Shown here one piece after another: positions 41,801-52,830 of a DNA stretch of 64,000 nucleotides. The notes under the pieces were generated by a model. That model worked only from the letters and a program-made list of their open reading frames with translations. It searched no databases and was not told where the DNA came from. Numbering within the stretch: the stretch's first letter is position 1; each line of letters opens with the position of its first letter. Source of the DNA: Apus apus. Lineage: Eukaryota; Chordata; Aves; Apodiformes; Apodidae. Both the position numbers and the translations under genes were made by a program. The DNA is taken from NCBI RefSeq assembly GCF_020740795.1, contig NC_067290.1:15234001-15298000 (forward strand), written 5' to 3'.

Positions 41801-44800
41801 GCCCTGTGCATCTGGGGAGACTGAGGAATGCGACAGTAGGGAGAATAGGGAGAATCCTGCGAAGGAGCCGACGTGAGGTTGCAGATCCAGCTTGCCTTTC
41901 CTTGCCGTGATCCTCAGTGCCAGTTTTCCAGCAATCTGCTGAAGGCAGGAATAAATTGCCGGGGCTGGTTAGCTGCGCAGCGGCAGCACTAAACCCCCAG
42001 CACTTGGCATCCCTGCTGTGTGGTATTTTTGCTTCCCTTTGGCCTTTCGCTTCTAAAAAGTCACGCTGAAAGAAGAGCCCGACTGAACTTTTTTTTTTTT
42101 TTTAAGCTGTTTGAGGCTTTTCCTGCCCCGTGCTCACCCCCCAGACAAGGGAGAAAGTGGGGCGTGGGCAGCCCGTGCTGACCCCAGCCCCGACGCAGGC
42201 GGGCTGCGCCTTCCCGCTCCAACAATAAGGCTAAACAAATCCTTCCAAGCTGCTTGCATGGACCGATGAAAGGAGGATTTCTTGGGACACTCAATGTTTT
42301 GTAGTGACCTCCCAGTGAAACAGCTGTTGTGTTCCCTTGCCCAGGCAGAGTGGGCCGCTGAATAGTGCCCTTATAGCGAGCACAGAGGCGCATCTGGAAA
42401 AGAAGCCGTCATGGTAGGAGTATGCAGGGATGGCATGAGCTGGGCGTTGCCGCTCCTTGCGAAGCCATTTTATGGCTCTGGAAGGAGCTGGTGACACAGA
42501 GCATGACTGGAGGGGCCACTGCCTCTGGCCAGCACAGACCTGGGCTTGCATCCACCAAGGAGGAGGGCTGCTTTCTGCATGTGAGGCTTCACTAGCCCAT
42601 TTAATGGCTGGAAAATGCAGACAAGCAGCAGACATGTAAACTTCTCGTTCGGGTTTTCATAAGCACATAAAAGCTGAGCAGCTGCTTCAGGTAGCTTTGC
42701 TGCCTAGACCTTCAGGGACTGGAGTTTGAAGTTGAGGGCCAGGACCTGTGATGCAGCCTTGTCCCTGAGCTCAGCTTTCTGAGCTGAAAGGTTTGTTTTT
42801 TCTAAGGCAGCAGCTTCGGCGCACGGAGACGTGCAGGAAGAGCTTTGCAGGGCTTTAGCTGGAACCAGCCATAATGCGGGGTTAGTTTAACCATCCTGAC
42901 CTACCCTGTGCACAAAGGAAGCACCAATTACCAGCTGTTCCCATGGAGCTTTCAGTCTCTGAGCAGTGGAGGTGAGCTCCTGCTGGTAATGAAGACTTGG
43001 GTCACCAGGGCTGACGTACTTCTGAGAGCCAGTGAAGTCTCTGGGCTGTTTTTAGACTTTCAGGGGCAGATGCATCAGCATGAAGCGTCCTGGAGCAGCT
43101 TGTTTTTGTCCATGAGGTCCTGTGCCTTTCATTTAAAGCATGCAGCAGCTCAGAAAGCACTGTCTGCTGAGGAGACCCAAAAGCTCTGGCAGGGTATCGT
43201 GGTCCCCTGCTTGATGTGCCAAGGAAATGCAACTTCCCTCAGTCTGGAGAAAAGGAAGTTGCCTTTCCTTGGCATAGCAAGCCATGGCACCGCCGCTGCA
43301 CCCAGCAAGCAGGAGGCTCCAAGAGGTGCCCATCCTCCTTTCACCACTATTTTCTGGGCCGTGGGTTTCTAGGCAAGACCTGAATGATGTCCTGTTTAGC
43401 AGTTCTGCTGTATTTGAGGAAAGGAAGGAGATGTATGGCTCCTTCTCTCATCATCTCCTGGTTGCATATAGGCAAACCTCCCTGTCAGGGCTGTTCTTTG
43501 GCCTCCATCTTCACGTTGATGAAGCGCAACACAGTTTATGGACACATGGGCAGAGCCTGCCTCCTAGAGCAAGGACTCCATCCTCTGACTTGGAGCCTCG
43601 TGGCTTCTCTTGGCTCCAGGTTGGCTATACCAGCACCAGAATCATGGCAGTCCCCTCAGATCCAGGATCTGAAACCAGTGTCTATGCCACCACTTGTTTG
43701 GCCCATGCAGGACAACACAGCCCAAAATCTGCCTGCCCACGCATCTGGTGTGGGACTGAGACTGCCTGTTGCTTATGCTGACAAAACTGCCCAGTGCTGC
43801 TGTGTTAGCAGGGGGGTTAAGATGAAGCTTGGGCTTAGGCAAACAGCTTAGGCTTGACTCTTTCTCTGCAGCTATATTTGCATTTGAATTGCATTTAAAT
43901 TTCCATTTTCTTTCCCCTGCTCAATGGTTAATTGCTTGCAGAAGCCTGAGCCCTGCAAACTTGGTTTAACACTGATGAGGTCAGTTGGCTTGACCACAGT
44001 TCAGCTTGCCTTCTGCTCAGATGGACAGAGGGCTCAGCCAGGGTGGTTTTCATTATTGGCCATGTGAGTCAGGATAATGCTGAAGGAGCAACCCAGAAGG
44101 GGGGGGTTGGTCTGTCCTACAGTAAATTGTCACCAGTAATTATACTCCAAATGAGATCCCTGGCATGGAGTCTGTCTCAGCAACAGCTGGACACAGGGAG
44201 GAGAATGGGGCAGTGAGAGATCTGGCAGAGCTGCAGAACTATCTGTGCTCACCCCTGCCCAAAAGCAGTCAGGGGTTTTGTAGGACTGATTTGAAAGGAT
44301 GCAGGAAGGAGCCGACTCCCTGGCTGCTCCAGCAGCAGAGCTGGGGAGATCCTATGAGATGCTTCTGGGACTGGGAGGATTTCATACCAGACCTGTGGCA
44401 TGATCTGATGGTGGTACCTGTCTCCTGGCAAAGGACTCCCTGCCTCCTTTTTGGAGAATTCATTCAGAGGAGGACTAAGTACTTGGAGGGTTAGAGGCCA
44501 CCCTTGAAGGCAAGAATGCGGTTTTTGCCAGAAATCCCTCAGAGGCAGCAGTTTTGCACACTAGTCTTTTGCTTATCTTTGTCTTGTTGGCTACAGGGCT
44601 TTAAGATCCAAGTTTCAAAAAAAACAAATCAAACCGAGCTATCTTCTGTCATGAGCTGACTGCTCCTGCTGGCCTAAAAATAACAGGCCATGTATATCTG
44701 GAAGGACTTCGTGAACAAGGTCTTCAAAGCCAGCCAGACCACTGTATGTATTTATAATCAAGTACATGGCTAATTTTTTAATGGTCTTCAGTACACTGCC

Positions 44801-47800
44801 AGGCTTGTGTAATCTTTAGCCGATAAGCGTTCATTTACAATTATCTTGAATAATGGGAGAACAAAGGCAGCCTTTTTTCCTTGAGCAACGGAAGAGTTAT
44901 TTTGAAACCAGACCCCTTGAGGGAAATGGCAGGGCTTAAGGCTGATATTGATTGTGTACATAGAAAACTGGGAAACTTTTTACAGGAAAACTAGAGATCC
45001 CAAATCATTAACTATGCACAGCCTTAACGGATACCCTTTGAAACCATATTTGAAGGGAAAATTGCAAGAACAGAGTCCAGACCTCCCTGCTCCCAGTGTC
45101 ATGGCAGCAACAGTGACCAGGTCAGACCCACGCTGGTTAGTGCTCATTTCAGAATAAGTCTCTTGATTCAGCCCAATAGCTCCTTTGATTATCTACTCTA
45201 ACCTTGTGGGGCTCTTCCTGTCTCATGTGAGCATGGATGAAGATTGCTGCCAGGGCAATAGCTGTGTTTAAAGCAGAGCCATGGCACTGAGGACTTGTTG
45301 CCTTCCTGAAGGTTTATCTAAGGAGACACAGGCCTCTTCATAGGCCTAACACACATAAATTTGATTTTCTGAATCACCTCTTGCAGAACGCTTAGAAACA
45401 GTCCACATCTCCTGGTGGGCTGAATACTGCTGAAGTAGCTCAGCTCTTTTTAAATCAAGTTTAAGTGGGTTTATAAATGTTTTGCATCTGTCACATCCCT
45501 GCTAGAACAAGCTGTCCCAGTAGGTGGGTGCCTGGCCTGTTTTTGTTTTTCAGGAGAGCCTGTTTTTTGGTGAGAATGTCTAGCTGCAGTTTTATTTTCT
45601 AGCATGGGCCCTTAAGAACGTGAGCTCACATGCAAACTGTAGGTTAGAAATGGTTTTCCAAGCAAAAATGTTCCTGTACCTCCCTCACTTTGCACATGGG
45701 GCTGGCCACCTTTTCTAAGAGAGTTTGGCTATCAGATGTAGGACATAGGAGTACATGTGACTGAGGAGAGAACCACCTTGTGACATGAGATTAAAGGTAA
45801 CACTTAATATGTCTCATCCTTGAGTCTTGGGCAATGCCTGGGGAGGAAGGAGCAGCAGAACACCCGAGCTCACAGGAAAGCTGTGGATGGAGGGAGCCCT
45901 GTAATGGAGGGCTTCTGCAGCATGGTAGGGAACGTTTGTTCCAAATGGAGCCTGAAATTACACATTTAGTGTGCATTTAACCACTCACTATTAAAGTTTT
46001 TCTTCTTCTTGATTGTGTAAGCCTAAGTAACACTGCAGCTTTGTCCTGGTTCCCTCTGTTTCTGTTCCTGATGTGTGCCCTGCCCTTCCTCCTCTCCACT
46101 GGGCAAGCTGCAGTTAATTTTGGCAGAAGGGGATAAAGGGCGACACCAGCCAGTCCCTGCTCCATGCTGGATTGCACTGGGGACTGTCCTGGCATCTCAG
46201 TATTTAGAGGGTGTGATGAAATTACACCTTTTTAAAAGAAGGAACACAAGTTCTGGTTGGGTAGGATCAGACCCTGCCTTTTGTCTTCTCTTGGCAGAAG
46301 CCATGCCAAGGAAGGACAATGGGCTGCTTTGTTCCTGCATGCCCATCTCAGGTGAAGGGCTGGCTTTCCTTGGGGCTGGCTGGGGTCAAAGCAGCTCCTG
46401 TTCTTGCTGCAGGGGGGAGCAGGCGCAGGCAGCAGTAGCTTCCCCCAAAACCCACTGTTCTCTGCCAGACACATGGATGAAGAGCAGAGCTGAGTGGAAG
46501 GACATTTGGGTGGGATACGTCAGGGTGAGTGGCCCATGGGGCAGCTTTCTCTGCCTGGTGTAAACAGGAATCTGAATTACCTGCACTTGAAAACTGCTGC
46601 CAAGGAGTTAACTAAAAGCTATGCTGACAGCTTTAAACTCTGCTCTATAAAGTGTATCCAGCATGTGTCTCATGATGTGCTCTCCAGCTTGTCCAGGCTG
46701 GCCAAAAGCAGGGATGATCCTTTGCAGCAGAGAGGAATGAGGGTGTTGCCCCTATGGTCATGGCTGAAACCCTCTGTGGCTCTTGCACAGAAGCTTTCTT
46801 GTGCTGCTCTCACCAAAAAACTCTCTGGTCCTACATTACCCTTCAGAAATGCATCCAGACCCTTCACTGTGCCCACAGGCAGGGGATGGGAGAGGCACCC
46901 AGGATGCAGTCTGCCCAGCCCTCAGCTCTGGGCATCACTCCCTCTGTCCATCCTGGGACTTTCCCAGCAGGACCTGCCGCTGGGCAGGTCTGGTGAGTCC
47001 AGCCCCATCTCGGTGCCTGCTGCTGGGCACAAGGGCATTCCTGCCAGGCAGGTTTCCTGGCGAAGCTCCTCACCCTGCTTTGTGTTTGGATAAATTATGA
47101 AATATGTATGAGCTTTACAGAACTGCAGAGGAACCAAACGACCCTTTCAGGAGGAGAGCTGGTGTGCAGCTGTGCGTTGGACTGCAGCAAGCCCAGAGCC
47201 TCGACCAGTAGGCTCAGTCTGTCTCCATGGGCCTTAAAACATCCTGTTTCTCCTGGATGTGGGGGGTATGCCTCATGGTGAGCTCTGGCAGGCCCAGCCA
47301 GGGTAGTTCTCCAAGCCTGGGGGGGTGATGAAGCTCAGGTTACTTGCCCTGGGGTACCTGCAGCCCTGGGGAAGTGACATTTCACCAGCCAGATGAGCTG
47401 GCAGTGTCACCCCTTCCACCACACAGCCCAAGCAGCTCAGCTGCTTTGTAATCTGCTGTAGATCCCATCAGCTGGGAACAGGGTCCTGGGGAGGGCGGTG
47501 TCCACCTGACATGTATGGCTTTCCCCTGTCTGGGGTGAGGAGCACCTTGGCAGGTGTCAGCCGTGCTGGTGACGGTTTGGAGAGAACCAGCATCTTCTCT
47601 GCAAGAGCAAAATAGCCAGAGGACGCGAAGGGTCTGGACCTAGGCTAGCTGGGGAGGGGACTCGAGGCTGGAAGAGGAGGGTGGGCTCAGAAAGGCACAA
47701 ATGAGTAACTTGGAAAGCAGAGGCAGCCGGTGAGGTTCCCTCCGGCTCCCTCCTCTGGAGCATATGGAAGTGCCATCCTTGCGTGTGTTGCTCTGTGCGG

Positions 47801-50800
47801 TTTGAAGGGGAGGCTTGTGCTCTTGGACTGCACGTCACTAATCCGTGCCACCAGTGCTGTAAAAACAAAGTAATGCATTGCTGTTGACCTAAAAGAGGTA
47901 ATAACTAGTGCCTTGGCATCCTGAGGTGCCTGCGGCCTGTGCCAAAGCCTCCCTTTTTTCTCTAGCCCACAGAAGTAAGTTTGCTGACCCCAAGCCCCCG
48001 ATTGCCAGTTTCTGGTACCTCCAGCTCAGCCTGGTGGCTGGGACAGTGGGACAAGGCAGAAAGTTGACAGAGAAAAATGTTGTGTTATGCTGAGCTGCTG
48101 GAGTAATGGGCTTGCAGGGTGTGATGAAGGAGGAAGGGAGTGAGATGGCAGGGATGGGAGAGGGAGTGAGTGGAGGGCAGTTGTTGGATCAGCTCTGCTG
48201 TGTCACAGAACTTCACCCTCAGCGTTGTAATTGTCCCTGTGACTTGAACTCCTCTCCTCGGAGAAAATGAACCACTTGTGCTAAAGTTGCACAGCAAGTG
48301 CTAGAAAGTGGGTGCCTGCAAGTAAGGAACCTTTGCAGGATTTGGTGACCTCCCGTGGCTCCTTAAGCCCCGTGGGACCAATGTACCCTGCGGAGCTTGT
48401 CCTTGCCACCGTGTGGAGAAGGAGACACAGGCTGTTCCTTCCTCAGTTGTTACACTTCAGATTTTTTTCTTAAAACCTTTAAATGAAGCATTATTACAGT
48501 TAGAACCTGTCCTAATGCTGTACTTCTAAAAGCACCTTCTCTTCCTTTTTTGATAGATCTCTGAAGCTGGAAAGGACTCCTTGCCTTCTTGGTTACACTG
48601 GAATGCAGAGAGCAGCTCCCTGGAAGGGCTGCCCCTTGACACAGACAAGGGTGTCCACTACATCTCAGTGACCACACTGCAGCCCTTCCCAAACGGGAGC
48701 TACGTGCCGCAGACTGCAAATGTCTTCTCTGTTGAGGTCCACCAAGAAGACCACAACGAGCCTCAGTCGGTGCGAGTGGCCGTCCAAGACACGGGTGATG
48801 CAGCCCCATTTATTTGTGGCTCAGAAGAGCCAGTCACTATCCTGACTGTCATTTTGGATGCTGACTTAACAAAAATGACACCAAAGCAGAGGATTGAACT
48901 TTTAAACAGAATGAGAAGCTTCTCAGAGGTGGAGCTTCATAACATGAAGTTGGTTCCCGTTGTAAATAACAGACTCTTTGACATGTCGGCCTTCATGGCT
49001 GGACCTGGAAATGCAAAGAAGGTAGTGGAAAATGGGGCCTTACTCTCATGGAAACTGGGGTGTTCTCTGAGCCAAAACAGTGTCCCCAACATCAGCAAGG
49101 TGGAGGCTCCAGCTAAGGAAGGAACCATGTCTGCCCGCCTTGGGTACCCTGTTGTTGGCTGGCACATTGCTAACAAGAAACCTCACCTCCCAAAGAGGAT
49201 GCGGCGGCAGATCAATGCCACCCCTACGCCTCTGACTGCCATCGGGCCGCCCACCACTGCTGCGCAAGAGCCACCAACCAGGATCGTCCCCACCCCAACG
49301 TCGCCCGCCATTGCGCCTCCCACAGAGACAATGGCGCCTCCCGCCCGGGAGCCCATACCGTTGCCAAGGAAGCCTACGGTCACCATCAGAACCAGGGGCC
49401 CCATCGTCCAGACACCCACTCTGGGACCGATCCAGCCAACCAGGGTAGCAGAAGGCACTGGCACGGCCTCCGTGCCAATTCGCCCCACCATGCCTGGGTA
49501 CATCGAGCCCACCGCAGTTATGACACCGCCCACAACTACCACCAAGAAACCAAGAGTCTCCACTCTGAAGCCAGCCACGCCATCCACAACGGATTCCTCC
49601 ACAGCGACGACGCGAAGGCCTACTCGAAGACCCAAAACACCCCGTCCGACAAAGCCTCCGAGCACTACCAGATCCCCCATCTCCAAGCTGACAACAGCCT
49701 CCCCGCCAACCCGCACACGCACCACAGCCAGCGGGCTGCCCCGGCCCTGGGAGCCAAACGAGCCACCCAAGCTGACAAATCACATCGACAGGGTCGATGC
49801 ATGGGAGGGAACTTACTTTGAGGTTAAAATCCCATCAGACACCTTCTACGACAAGGAGGATACCACTACTGACAAACTGCAGCTGACCTTGAAGCTGAAG
49901 GAGCAGCAGATGATAGAGGAGAATTCGTGGGTGCAGTTCAACAGCACCAGCCAGCTCATGTACGGCATGCCAGACCACAACCACATCGGGAAGCATGAGT
50001 ACTTCATGTACGCCACCGACAAAGGTGGGCTCTTCGCTGTGGATGCTTTCGAAATCCATGTCCATAAACGCCCACACGGGGACAAGTCTCCAGTGAAGTT
50101 CAAGGCCAGGTTGGAAGGGGACCACAACGCAGTGGTAAATGACATCCATAAGAAGATCATGCTGGTGAAGAAGCTGGCTCTGGCGTTCGGCGACCGGAAC
50201 AGCAGCACCATCACAGTGCAGGATATCACCAAAGGCTCCATCATAGTGGAGTGGACAAACAACACGCTGCCCTTGGAGCCCTGCCCCCGGGAGCAGATCC
50301 GAACTTTGAGCAAAAAAATTGCGGATGACTCTGGCGGGCCAAGCCTGGCTTTCTCCAATGTCTTGCAGCCGGAGTTCAAGCCTCTGAATGTGTCAGTGGT
50401 TGGCTCTGGCAGCTGCAGGCACATCCAGTTCATCCCGGTGACAAAGGACGGAAGGGTGATCTCTGAGGCAACGCCAACAGTGGCAGCGGGCAAAGACCCC
50501 GAGAAGAGCAGCGAGGACGACGTGTACCTGCACACTGTCATCCCCGCCGTGGTGGTGGCGGCCATCCTCCTTGTGGCCGGCATCATCGCCATGATCTGCT
50601 ACCGCAAGAAGAGGAAAGGGAAGCTGACCATCGAAGACCAGGCCACCTTCATAAAGAAAGGCGTGCCCATCATCTTTGCCGACGAGCTGGATGACTCCAA
50701 GCCTCCGCCGTCCTCCAGCATGCCTCTTATCCTCCAGGAGGAGAAAGCCCCACTACCCCCCCCCAGAGTACCCCAACCAGAGCATGCCCGAGACCACGCC

Positions 50801-50966
50801 GCTCAACCAGGACACCATCGGGGAGTACACGCCGCTGCGGGACGAGGACCCCAACGCGCCGCCCTACCAGCCTCCCCCCCCATTCACCGCACCCATGGAG
50901 GGGAAAGGCTCCCGCCCGAAGAACATGACACCATACAGGTCCCCACCACCCTACGTCCCCCCTTAA
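35880..50966 (+). CDS. DAG1: Dystroglycan precursor, two coding exons
   Basis: Dystroglycan links extracellular laminin-type proteins to dystrophin. Coding exons are 35880-36161 and 48557-50966 (donor CAG/GTGAGA, acceptor GATAG/ATCTCT). The acceptor at 35760 opens a short 5' UTR before the ATG. Visible parts: signal peptide (1-29); N-terminal domain beginning [16 protein letters not shown]; furin site KRMRR (307-311); TPTP laminin-binding glycan site (316-319); Thr/Pro mucin region to ~485; alpha/beta cleavage site KG/SIIVEW at 654/655; transmembrane helix about 755-778; basic YRKKRKGK; C-terminal PPPY dystrophin-binding motif. The last exon is one base too long (2410 nt): a C9 run at 50756-50764 shifts the frame at about residue 828, yet the next frame carries the conserved tail [17 protein letters not shown] through YVPP to the stop at 50964. 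With one C fewer the protein is 896 residues (human 895). Confidence 0.97.
39430..39735 (-). mobile_element. Ancient CR1 LINE fragment, antisense
   Basis: Read on the plus strand this shows the reverse-complement CR1 pattern: AAGCCAATCTCTTTAGTC, then CTTTGCAGCTGTCTTCTGC, then ACACAAAATACTTTAGATG, GAGCCTCATATAAAGGCA and TTGATACATCCTATGATTG. It corresponds to an old amniote CR1 family rather than the young chicken type, and it is highly diverged. The family assignment is from memory of consensus sequences. Confidence 0.7.
41565..41640. promoter_or_regulatory. Cluster of four GATA-factor motifs in DAG1 intron 2
   Basis: Within about 75 bp there are CTATCT, TGATAAGA twice with 14-bp spacing, and CTTATCTT, all matching WGATAR on one strand or the other. 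The clustering is denser than expected by chance and could mark an enhancer for DAG1 or a neighbour. No experimental support is available. Confidence 0.35.
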
Positions 50967-52210
50967 CGAATGGGAGGCTCTCGGGGGAGAAGGGGCCTCC
51001 AGCTCCACGCCAGTGCTGTCTGTGGGCCGGCAGCCCCCTCGCCAGCCGGGAACCCGAGACCCCAGCCCGCTCCCCAGCAGGCTCTCCCCGGCGGCGCCTG
51101 CCGCACCCGAGCGCTCGCGGGACTCGGGGGGACACTCGTTTTATTTTTTGCCTAACAAGCTTTGGTTTTATTTTATTCATAGAAAAAAAAAAATTTCTCG
51201 GCTCAAACGCGTCTTCCCCGGCCGCTGGGCTTCTGGCCAGGGCCGGGGCTGGGGCGGCGGGCAGGGAGGGGGGACGGGATGGGACGGGATGGGACCGGGC
51301 TGGGAGGAGCAGGCAGCACTGTGGTGGCACTCTGGGTCTCTGCTGTTTGCCTTTAACACTAACTGTACTGTTTTTTCTATTCACGTGTGTCTAGCTACAG
51401 GACGTAACATGAAAGGTAGCCTAAAAATAATTAAATTCAAGGGACTTTCTGAAGTTGATGTTTTTTAAGTTTTTACATTTAATCTGCTGTTTATCTAAAG
51501 TGGGATGTGTAGTTTTGGGGAGGGGGAGGGCAGCGCTGTGCTGCAGGCCAGCTCCTGGGGCAGTTCGGGGCTGGTTAGGGGCTCCCTCATGGACAGCCAG
51601 CCTCCTCCTCCTCCATGAGGGGATCGGCTTCTTGGGCCAGGGCTTGATTCTTTTGTTGGTTCTTTTTTTAATCAAAGAAATCTTATTTTTTTTCACGCAT
51701 GATAAAATAGTCATTAGCTGAGTCAGCTGAGGGTACCTTTGGCCAAGCAGGGGGGCAACTGCCCACACCTTGGGGTGCAGCACTGTGCCAAGGGGGCTCA
51801 TGGCCTTGCTCCAGGGTCGCTTCCCTGCTTTCCAGCAAGTGCTGGGGTGCTCTTCTTTAAGCAAAACCCCCTCCCCATAAGGCATTTTGGCAGCGGTGGG
51901 GTGTTCTCTCCATACGTGGTGCTACACGGAGCTCTTTGCCTCTACTCCTGGAGAGCAGTGCTGGAATGGTCTTGCCAGCCCCCAGCTCTGGGCCACACGC
52001 CTCCTCCCAGCTGCTCCGTGACTGGGCACTTTTGGAAAAGAAAAGTTTAAAAAAAAAAAAAAAAAAGAAAAAAAGGAAAATAAAAAGTGCCAGGAATAGT
52101 TAATAGTAAAAAAATAAATAAATAAATCGGTGAACTCTCAAATCTAATTTTTTTTACTAAATTTTTGATACAGCCTCAAATTGTTTTATTAAACATTACT
52201 TAAAAACCGG
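50967..52210 (+). other. DAG1: DAG1 3' untranslated region
   Basis: The region runs from the TAA stop to just past the poly(A) signal at 52188-52193. It starts GC-rich, then becomes A/T-rich, with an internal A run near 52048-52065 and an AAAT-repeat block near 52110-52127. It has no open frame with homology. The internal A run could cause false oligo-dT priming in cDNA libraries. Confidence 0.75.
52188..52193 (+). terminator. DAG1: DAG1 polyadenylation signal ATTAAA
   Basis: ATTAAA in the context TTGTTTTATTAAACATTACT is the last strong poly(A) signal before the sequence turns abruptly into the GC-rich NICN1 promoter. That places the DAG1 3' end near 52205-52215. Confidence 0.7.
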
Positions 52211-52234
52211 TGTGCCGCTGCCAGCAGTTTGTAC

Positions 52235-52830
52235 CAGCTCAGCTCCCAGTGCCGGCCCCCGGTCCCCACCGGTCCCCGGTCCCCACCGCCCCGCTCCGGC
52301 CGAGCCGGTGGGGCCGCCCGTCCCGCCCTGTATCGATGTTCCTCTCCTCGCTCCCAATCACGTTCCGCGCGGGCTGGTTCCCCTTCAGTTTCCCCTGCGG
52401 GCTGCGCGTGGGGGCCCGGCGCGCACCCCCCGGTGCCCGCACGCGCGGGGCGGGCGCGGGGCCGGGGGGGGCGGGGCCGCGGGGGGGGGCGGGGCCGCGG
52501 GGGCGGCTCCCGCGCCGTGTCCCCGCGGGCCCGCGTGCTGGGACACCGGGAGCGCAGCGCCCCCTGGCGGCCGCGCCCGGCGCCGTGTGGCGCGGCCCCG
52601 CCCCGCCCCGGCCCCGCCCAGGAGGGGGCGGCCGCGCGGCGCCGCCATGTCGGGAGCGGCGGGGCCGGGGCCGGGGGTGCCCGCCGGGACGGGCCGCTCC
52701 CCGCTGCCCTGCGCCCCCCGCCCCGCCGCCGCGCTCCAGCTGAGCGGGGGGGGCCGAGCCGGCACGGCCCGGCGTCGCCGTCATCGACCTCCGTTTCCCC
52801 CGCGGCGCCGCCGCCGACGTGAGTGCGGCC
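52235..52830. promoter_or_regulatory. NICN1: CpG island at the NICN1 promoter and exon 1
   Basis: G+C and CpG rise sharply about 40 bp after the DAG1 poly(A) signal and stay high through NICN1 exon 1. GC boxes (CCCCGCCCC and its complement) are frequent at 52440-52620. The upstream gene ends and the downstream promoter begins within about 440 bp. The long reading frames on both strands here are products of the G+C content. Confidence 0.75.

Larger units (their letters stand above)
36162..48556 (+). other. DAG1: DAG1 intron 2, 12.4 kb
   Basis: This intron separates the two coding exons and has the standard GT and AG ends. It contains an ancient antisense CR1 copy (39.4-39.7 kb), a GATA-motif cluster (41.57 kb), a moderately CpG-rich patch (about 41.85-42.4 kb) and T runs at 41227-41249 and 42090-42104. 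No other exon or RNA gene could be supported. Confidence 0.85.

Noticed and set aside
49046-49783. Antisense frame across the DAG1 mucin region
   Set aside because: Shadow of the Thr/Pro-rich coding strand; Gly/Cys/Trp/Val-rich with no homology.
50765-51394. DAG1 extension reading past the normal stop in the frame as written
   Set aside because: The conserved tail and stop are in the adjacent frame; the extension is a result of the extra C.
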